Assembly: GCA_021014945.1 (NCBI GenBank) | Contig: MU266385.1 | Coordinates: 1 to 64,000 of the forward strand | Source of the DNA: Leucogyrophana mollusca | Taxonomy: Eukaryota > Basidiomycota > Agaricomycetes > Boletales | DNA length: 64,000 nucleotides | Reading direction: 5' to 3' | In this document: positions 56,289 to 64,000 of the stretch, piece after piece | How positions within the stretch are numbered: position 1 is the first letter of the stretch | Layout of the letters: each line of letters opens with the position of its first letter | Program-made: the position numbers and the translations under genes | Notes under the pieces: generated by a model | The model's database searches: none | What the model was told of the DNA's origin: nothing | What the model saw: the letters and a program-made list of their open reading frames with translations, nothing else

Positions 56289-57745
56289 AAAGCTCGAGGC
56301 TATGAGAATTCTTTTGGCAGGTACATCGCCTCGATAAGGAGGTCTTTCGCTAAACCGCAGGTCTAGCCTCCCAAGTTTTCATCAGTCCACTCAAACTTGG
56401 CCCCGAATTTCGCATGTCTCTAAGACGTCGATACCCAGATATTTCGACCCTATCTCTAAGCCCAAACCCGTTTAGGGCCTCCAAGGCTGTCTTGTCTGCC
56501 CTCATGGTTCAGATTCGCCGTCGGTGAAGTATCCCCGCACCTTGCGGCATGAACGTTCAATGCCGACAGCCTCGGACCGCCAAAGTATCTTAGCAGGGTT
56601 GCGGGTGGTAATGATGGTTGTGCACGGGAAAGGGGATATACTATAGGTTCAATGCTGTAGCTTGAGATCAATCAATATCCGGAGGGATTGGTAGACCGCC
56701 AGCGGGCGCGCACTCACCAAGCAACCCCATCACAGTAACAGCAAAATTCATGTGATGCTCTCGATAACCACCTGCGACTTGGGCCATTACCGACACGACT
56801 CCGTGTGCGCCAAATCTTCGCGAAGCTATGCTATAGCCGGCTCGGCCTGTCCGAGGTACCAAGTGTCCGCACCATATCCGTCAGCGAACAGTTGCCCGAA
56901 AGAGCAGCCATGGGAGGTGCCTCGGGCGAATCTTCTTGGAAAAGTGAGCAGCATGGAGGTGGAGGTTTATGGGGAAATGTCGATCTGAGCCTCGCTGGTG
57001 ACACGTTTTGCTCGCCATTCCCACTCACAGCTATAAATATGATGATGCCTGTTGCAGCGGAAAATAACTCCTTATCGTCCCTCCGACAAGTGAACCGACG
57101 CTCAATACCAATATGCACCTTTGGATATATATTTTCTTCGACGAGCATTACGACTGTGATGCATGATCGCAGGCAGCGCCCCACCCCGCCATCGAGGGAA
57201 GCATCGCATCTCCCACTGGCAATCAATGATCTTGAACGCCTTCCTAGCTCAGACGTTCAGTTGATTAGCTAAGCACTGTAAACGGATGCTGGGACTATAA
57301 CGAAAGGTTACTGGTTGTCAGACAACATTAATACTTTGTGAGGCTGTTCCACTGCCTTGTCCCGCCTGTCTCTCTTAGTATCGAAATCCTGCTTAAACGA
57401 CGGTGTACTGTTTCTGTTACTGCCAAAACTACGGTCCCAGCTCGCCATCGAGGCCACGGTTGGACGGCCAATCGAGCGCTGATCTGGGTACACCCTCTGT
57501 AATTCTCACCAGCCAAAGGAAAGGGTATTATCAGCCTGGAACGCGTACATCGCACCTGTTGGACCTCCGGATTGGACAAATCTGCTTACGGCGCCCTCTT
57601 CGGACAAAGCAGCGTCCGATTCTTGTGCTATTTCAAGCTCTCTGCGCGCGGCAGTTTGTACTACTGCTAGCCTCAGATTTGAACTTGAAGCCCGACTTTA
57701 CCTCAGTTCAGCTGATACTTCGGGTTACAGGGCGTGTCATCATTG
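56289..57745. other. Long upstream region of the MAPKKK gene
   Basis: About 1.45 kb. Open frames (56805-57272 on plus, 56831-57226 on minus) have no domain that I recognise and overlap one another. An acceptor-like TTACAG ends at 57730, 15 bp before the chosen MAPKKK start codon, so an untranslated 5' exon may lie here. Confidence 0.4.
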
Positions 57746-60700
57746 ATGGCCGCTGTCAGTACCAGTACCAGCAATCTGCACGCACTGGAGCCTACGCCAC
57801 CCAAGTCCTCGTCCCCAACCTCCCCCATAGTTGCCCATCTGCCATTTAGCGACCAGTCCGGACCGACATCTCGTTCTTTCATCAATCTGAGCTCTCCTCG
57901 CGCCCAGATCTCCTCCCTTCCTGTAACACCTATGACGGGACTCGCTAACAACCTCCTTGATCCACCAGCTGGTACACTTTTTGCAGACTTTCTCCGAACA
58001 TGGTCGGATGCTCATGTCGCGAAGTGGTTAACTGATATCAAATGCGGATCACATGTCGGGACCTTCAAGGATAATGATATCAGAGGCGACGTTTTACTTG
58101 AGGTAGACCAAGAAACACTTAAAGAGATGGGAATAGCAAGTATCGGAGATAGGCTGAGGATAGTGAATGGAGTCAAGGGCTTGAGGCAGAGATGCTCAGT
58201 GAAGATTTCTGCTGCTCCAATGGCCGAGAATGCGCGCGCGCAGCCATCGCTCAACTCCCTTGGTGAATCCCGCTCGTCGGAATCAATCAGAGAATCACAC
58301 ATGCAAAATGGGTTGGAGCCCTCACACTCACGAGATAATTCTCGTGACAACTCCCGGGATTCATCACCCACATCTCGCATGGCTTCTCGGCGACTGGAGA
58401 GCGTCCGCCCTGCCCCTCTTGTGCTGTCTTCCAGCTCAGGTCGAGGCGACCTACCGCGACTCATCCGAGAACCGCAGTCGGGCGATTCAGGTCGTAGCGT
58501 AATTCGCCCCTTACCCCAACCCGCGTCAAATGGAACGGTGTCACAAGCTACAACTCCCAATGGAGGCTATCCCTCATCACGACCTCTTCTTCCTCCCCTA
58601 CCTCCTGCACCACGTGGACAGCCTCCTCAACCACCATCATCCCGAAGCGGAACACGAAATCTCCATGCTTTGGTCGGTCCTCGCGCGCGCACACCAAATC
58701 AAGCGGACACCGCAGCATACGCTAATTCTCCATTACCACCCGCCCCTGGGGGTCCAGGCATGCTCACCCCATCAGCTGGAAATGCTCCATCCAACGGCTG
58801 GTCCGCGTATGGGCTACCGTCTGACCCTCGTTCTGCTAATTCTATCGCGAAGCCACCCATAAGATCGCCTTCTCCTTTGGGATCTCGATCATCACCGCGC
58901 TCTACCACCAATCCCAACTCCCATAACCGCAATATTTCTTTCGGTGGTGTCAGCTCTCCCCTTGCCACTACGCCAACTACCTCCAAACTACCTCCCCGAC
59001 CATCTACTACTGGCAACAGCGGTCACCCGTACGCATCAGCACAAGCACACTCATCCCAGAATCTCCAGACTCCGTCAGGGCAAAATATGCCTATTCTTTC
59101 TCCAATTGCAGAGTCTTTCCGCTCATCATCTGGGTCCTCCTCTCCCCCCGCCGCGTTCACGGTTGGTCGTGGCCCTTTTAATCCATCGTCACATAACGTT
59201 GGTCATTCCGTGAACAGGAAGCTGGTGAAGTTTGTATTGCCAGACGAGGGTCGCTCATGTATAGTCGATGTTGCGGACTGTGCTGGGGGCATTGAGGTCA
59301 TGGAGAAGGTGATGAAGAAGTTCGACAAGGTTGCATCTCGACGGAATGACTCTTCCAACATTATGAACCGCGTGGATACGGATGACGGGGGACTCAGTGT
59401 TGATGGGTGGAGTGTCTATCTTGAATGGGGTCTCGAGCATGATGCAGGTCAGTGGCCTTGCGCCGGTAGTTTTCATCATCTGACGGTGGCTTGTAGCAAA
59501 ACCTCTGTCAGAGGCAGAACTCCTAGCTGTCTGCCATGGCTCATCAGACGACCCAGTCAGAGAACAAGGGCTTACCTTACGGAGAACAGGACGTGCGAAA
59601 CGATCCAAGGCACTTGCACGAATATTTGGTGAAGATCCACCAATACCTGTCCCTCGCAACGTCAGCCCGACGTCCCCTGCACCTGGTTCCAGACATTCCC
59701 CTTCGGATGACGAAGCAGATGCCGACATGCCACTGTCTGCTTACGCAGAAACCATCGCTGACAGCCAACGGCAAAAGGCAAAAGCCATCAAGCGTGCCAG
59801 CACCATCAGTGTACTGAGCGGACTTGGCGTGCGGGATCCGGAAAAGGTCCTCGATCCCCCCGCGTCTCCGTCCCAAAGTACAACCAAAACTGCTACAGCT
59901 GCTGCACTCAAGAAACCATCGAAACTGCGGAACTTCTTCGGGCAGCGACCGCCGAGCGAGCTCATCACCACCCATTTGACAGAATATTTCCCCTTCGCTG
60001 AGAAGAAGGCTTTGCGTAATGCGCGCCATAGCATGATGCTGAGAGCATCGAGCATCAGTGGGCAAGGAGGTAGAAGAGATAGTACAATGTCCATCAACCC
60101 ACCACTACCGTCCAGATTTAGTACCAGCACTCAAGGGTCTGGTACGGTACAGAGATCGCTGTCTCCCGGGCGGACATTGTCTCAAAGAAATTCGATCGCC
60201 TCGACATCGAATCTTGCAGAGAAGCCATCTGCCCTTCTACCTGAAGGCCCTTTGTCTCCCGAGGATCCTCCTCGCGTGTCAATTTCAACGGAAGACGGCC
60301 ACTCAGTCATTCTCACTGGAGACGATGTCGATAAACTCTCGGTCGCCGATTCAAAACCTCAGCTCCCTCCTGTCACATTCCCAGCAGAGTCATTGTCCGA
60401 GTCCATGGAAGATCTCACCAATCCGAACCTGACTCGTGCACTTTCGAGAACAAGTTCTAATGCCTCAAAGCGAACGAGCTTTATGACCGAACTCAGGAGT
60501 AAACGAGATCGTTCAGATACTGCCAGCCTCCTTACTGTGGATGAAATTACCGCCGAAGTAGAGAATCGCCGACAAAGCATGGCGGTCGATATGGGAGTAG
60601 AAGGAGCGGATGATTGGACGAAAGTCGAGCCCGATATCGACGAGGTATCTGTTACCTCAGATGGGACAGTGTTCGAAGAGGTCGAGGAGGAGGACGAAGA

Positions 60701-61857
60701 GGAGCCTGAAAGCGAAGAAGATGAAACAGGTAAAGCAATGAACTCCAGTGGTATGTGGGTCCTATCGCTATACGGTGCCGAGTTGATCGTAGTCTATCAG
60801 GTATCAAGTGGATCAAAGGCGCGCTCATCGGTGCTGGCTCCTTCGGCAAAGTCTACCTGGGAATGGATGCCGTCAACGGTCTGTTGATGGCAGTCAAGCA
60901 AGTCGAGCTTCCAACCGGTTCTGCACCCAACGAGGAACGCAAAAAGAGCATGCTTAGCGCGCTAGAGCGAGAGATTGACCTGCTCAAAGATCTACAACAT
61001 CCCAACATCGTCCAGTACTTATGTGCGCCTGCTCCTCTACCAACTTGGATGTGTCGGACGCTGACCTGTGATTGTTCCGCTCTCCAGACTCCTCCCTCGA
61101 TGATGACTACTTGAACATCTTTTTGGAATACGTCCCAGGAGGATCTGTGACTGCTCTTCTCCGTAGTTATGGCGCTTTCGAAGAACCTCTTGTCAAAAAC
61201 TTCGTGCGGCAGATCCTTCAAGGTCTCACCTACCTTCATGAACGAGATATCATACACCGCGATATTAAGGGTGCGAACATCCTGGTGGATAATAAGGGAG
61301 GCATCAAGATCTCGGACTTTGGTATTTCCAAGAAGGTCGATGGGAGTAAGTAGAGTAGTCCCATCAAACAATGGTACTCTTATTGACCACATGCTGCAAT
61401 AGATCTCCTAACCGGAAAGCGTATGAACCGCCCTTCCTTACAAGGCTCCGTCTTTTGGATGGCCCCAGAAGTCGTTCGACAGACTGCCCATACGAGCAAA
61501 GCTGACATTTGGAGTGTCGGTTGTCTGGTGGTGGAGATGCTCACCGGCGAGCATCCATTCGCACAACTCACTCAGATGCAGGCTATCTTCAAGGTAACAT
61601 TACACTTGCCGATCTAATGCCGCGCTGCTCACCTTGTGTATGAACAGATCGGACAGTCTGCAAAGCCTACTATCCCCTCAGACATCTCCGCAGAGGCACA
61701 AGAGTTCCTCACTAAAACATTTGATATCGATCATGAAGCTCGTCCGAGTGCGGCAGAGCTACTGCAACATGCATGGCTTTCTACCAAGAAGGCTGGAGGG
61801 GCTTCATCCAAGATCGCCTTACACAAAGTTACCCCGGTTGCGGAGGTTCCAGCTTGA
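57746..61857 (+). CDS. STE11: Ste11-type MAP kinase kinase kinase (SAM, RA and kinase domains)
   Basis: The top kinase of the pheromone and filamentation MAPK cascade. ATG 57746 ([13 protein letters not shown]) is the first ATG in frame. About 1,290 residues. The SAM domain (about residues 80-150) includes [40 protein letters not shown] and [13 protein letters not shown] long Ser/Pro-rich linker follows, then the RA domain from about residue 489 ([20 protein letters not shown]). Next is [20 protein letters not shown], the inhibitory-region block of Ste11/Byr2 kinases. The C-terminal kinase has [67 protein letters not shown] and [20 protein letters not shown]. Introns in the kinase part are short and normal. 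All catalytic residues are present. The gene converges with TRM1, with 128 bp between stops. Confidence 0.93.
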
Positions 61858-61985
61858 TACCCCACTTTCGATTTTGACATCTCATTCACCTATCGGGAGC
61901 ACCATTGTGAGCTGTATCTTGGCATAACTTAATTGTATCATAGATGTTTGCTATCGTGCTATCGCGCAGCCTCTACGTACCACAG

Positions 61986-64000
61986 CTATTCTATCTCTTC
62001 GTTGTCGTCTCGTTTCCGCTTTGTACCGGAATCTGCTCTTGAGCCGGGGCCCCAATGTGGAGTTGGGTTTTGTTGGTATCGAACCAGCTTGACTTGGGAT
62101 GATTGTGTCACCGACCGTGGGTGTCTTTTGAAGTTGGCCTCCACCCTAGAATTGTCGTTGAGATACGAGCATCCATTACATCTTCCTACGTACCGGGGTT
62201 CTTTGCCAAGGAGCTGGTAAGCCGGAGACTGGTCTGAGATTTTCTCCATTTTGACAGGATGCTTCTTCACCCAAGACCTAAAGACGTCATGTACATCTTG
62301 TCTTGTCGCGTTCGTTTTCAGCGACCCGGGACAAGCATGTGACCGCGACACATCGTGACCAGCATGAAGCAAAGCCGAGCTACATTTGGTCAATATCAGA
62401 ACACGCAGTCGACAATGAAAGGAAAACGTACGCAACGTCGTCCAAAGGTGGACACGTGGAATGAAAGAACCCTGCTACTCGTGATGGCGTGAAGTAGAAT
62501 GGTGAGTTCAGTTCCTGAAAAGGTCTCAGCAAAGGCGGATTGGAGTGGCAGGGAAACATACTTCTTTAGCCACCGTGAGCATCCCTTTCATGCGGGTTGA
62601 TGTCCCGTACTTGTCCTGGTTTGTTTCCAGGTGTTCAAGAACTTTTGAAATAAAACTGCTGTCCTGTATAGGACCAGACCACATTGGACCAGAAACCTGA
62701 CGCACGCCGTTAGCTAGGCATTAGTGCCGATCTTCCAAACTTACATGCAATACCGAGCTGCACTCAGTGCATTTCTGTGGTACAGGAGGGCCAACCTGAG
62801 TCTTGAACAAGCGATTTGTGCTACCGGAGCGCTCGTGGACCTTTTCAACCATTTTTCCGAGTGGCTGTTCGTAGAACGACTGGCAGCCCGTACAAATGTA
62901 GTACATGGACGTTTTACTGGGCATACATCCAGAGCACTGTGTCGGGTAAGGACGGAAAGAAAATCTTACCTGGCGGCCTTCTTGACCTCGATAGGAGCTG
63001 ATTGGATGCGCACAAAAAGTCGAACGTAAAAGTCGATGGAAAGTGAAAGCAGTGGTTGGATATAGCGACCGTATCGACCTGCGGAAGTGGATAGCGTGTT
63101 CAGGACAAGCCGGAGAGCCTACATACATCCAGTCAGTCAGTCAGTCAGTCAGGTAAACGGGAATCAGTAAGATAGACGCACTGCCTCGTGACAGTATTCT
63201 GCCTTCACTGGTACTCCTCCATAGTTAGAGTAACTAGAGTGTCGCGTGAGTTGACATAGGTGTGTAGAATAGCACATAAGATGACCATTTCTCAGGGTAA
63301 TTTGTCGTTGCAAGCACTGAGAGATCAGTACACGTTACACAGAGCAAACCTATGTGACAGGCCATCAGTGCTGAAAGCGCCGTATGATATTCCATGAGTG
63401 CACCCACCTCCATCGTTCACAGCCTGAACTGCAGCATCGATGAAAGGTGCAGCGGTGCCGTATGGATCTAAATCAACCACATCGACCCGAGTCTTTTCGG
63501 TGCGATGATTGTACATTAGCGCGCTGGGAAAGGGTCTGAGTCCTTTGTGAGCTGAGAAATCAGGAGGCAAGCATACCAAGCGTCGCCTTCGTTTATCCTC
63601 ACTTTACCCAGAGTAAGCCCATGGCTGATTCTTGTAGGTGTCTTTTCATCCGGTGGGACCATTTCCTCAGTTGAATCCGGAGCAGGTCCAAGACCATTAA
63701 GATCCACGTTTCGTTTCATCGCAGCCGTCGCGGAGGCGGACAAGTCATTGGCGATGACATATCTTAGGAGACGTATTAGCCAAACCGCCCACAATGCACA
63801 ATGGACGACGGACCTCACAAGAGGGATCTCTTTCGCGTAACGGATGGAGCGCAGCCCAGTCGCAGAGAGAGCCTCCAGCAGAACGAATTTATACGGACGA
63901 TACTTCGAAGGAGACTACATCAGCTAAGACGAACGACATGTGAACCGTAATATACCTCTTTTGCTTTGCCCACAGGTCCTGGCTCATTGGCGGGAAGAGT
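61986..64000 (-). CDS. TRM1: tRNA (guanine26-N2)-dimethyltransferase (5' end outside window)
   Basis: It dimethylates G26 of cytosolic and mitochondrial tRNAs using S-adenosylmethionine. The window holds the central and C-terminal parts. Visible blocks, from the right edge leftward: [57 protein letters not shown], then [40 protein letters not shown], the zinc-site region [10 protein letters not shown] with [29 protein letters not shown], and [22 protein letters not shown]-terminal region ends [20 protein letters not shown] just before the stop at 61986. One intron contains a (CAGT)n repeat (63130-63152). The identification is firm; the start is not in the window. Confidence 0.92.
63130..63152. 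repeat. (CAGT)n microsatellite in a TRM1 intron
   Basis: Five full CAGT units plus CAG. On the transcribed (minus) strand it reads as repeated CTGAC, the fungal branch-site consensus, and lies about 10-30 nt upstream of the ATGTAG acceptor. Confidence 0.8.

Noticed and set aside
56668..57272. Overlapping ORFs on both strands upstream of the MAPKKK gene
   Set aside because: One minus-strand piece looks somewhat protein-like, but I could match it to no family and could not extend it by splicing. Probably 5' UTR or promoter.
57734..57736. GTG as start codon of the MAPKKK gene
   Set aside because: Nuclear genes in fungi start at ATG; the next in-frame ATG at 57746 is adequate.

Overview
The window is nuclear DNA of a basidiomycete fungus, most likely an Agaricomycete. 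The evidence is dense protein-coding genes on both strands, many short introns (about 48-65 nt, GT-AG with CTRAC-like branch sites), and the gene repertoire: alpha-1,3-glucan synthase, Ste11-type MAPKKK, fungal metallothioneins, a Plavaka-type transposase and a tyrosine-recombinase retrotransposon. Nearly all genes are spliced, so CDS spans below run from start to stop codon and include introns. Intron coordinates come from reading splice signals, frame and family consensus, not from transcript data.

Layout. 1-3333 (-): a Plavaka-type transposase gene, cut by the left edge. 3.9-6.0 kb: a tandem duplication carrying two tiny three-exon metallothionein genes. 6.1-15.2 kb: housekeeping genes (Rab geranylgeranyltransferase alpha, splicing factor SYF1, an uncharacterised coiled-coil protein, a WD40 protein, a DUF3445 heme-dependent N-demethylase-like protein). 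About 15.3-20.96 kb (-): a DIRS/Ngaro-type tyrosine-recombinase retrotransposon with gag, RT-RNase H and recombinase genes. Gag and recombinase are open; RNase H carries one in-frame stop. 21.2-33.9 kb: nitronate monooxygenase, cytochrome c heme lyase, Brix protein SSF1, PKA catalytic subunit, TFIIH subunit TFB3, a ZUFSP/Mug105-like C78 peptidase and proteasome alpha4. 34.2-45.8 kb: a GBF1/Gea-type Arf-GEF, replication-fork protein Csm3/Swi3, N-terminal methyltransferase NTM1, a mitochondrial-type adenylate kinase and a small secreted Kre9/Knh-like protein. 46.9-55.0 kb (-): an 8-kb alpha-1,3-glucan synthase gene. 55.3-56.3 kb: an 813-bp element with 42-bp perfect terminal inverted repeats holding two unrelated protein-like reading frames, flanked by hairpins. 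57.7-61.9 kb (+): a Ste11-type MAPKKK. 62.0 kb to the right edge (-): TRM1, 5' end missing.

Functional links. PKA and the Ste11 MAPKKK belong to the two main signalling routes for mating and morphogenesis in fungi. The glucan synthase and the secreted Kre9-like protein act at the cell wall. The divergently transcribed C78 peptidase and proteasome alpha4 subunit share a 263-bp intergenic promoter and both act in ubiquitin-related proteolysis.

Most notable: the tandem metallothionein pair, the retrotransposon with its single stop in RNase H, the small inverted-repeat element that may have captured gene fragments, a predicted 2-nt microexon in the secreted protein gene, three probable GC-AG introns, and a start codon standing alone as an exon in the Rab prenyltransferase gene. 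I found no convincing tRNA, rRNA or CRISPR feature.
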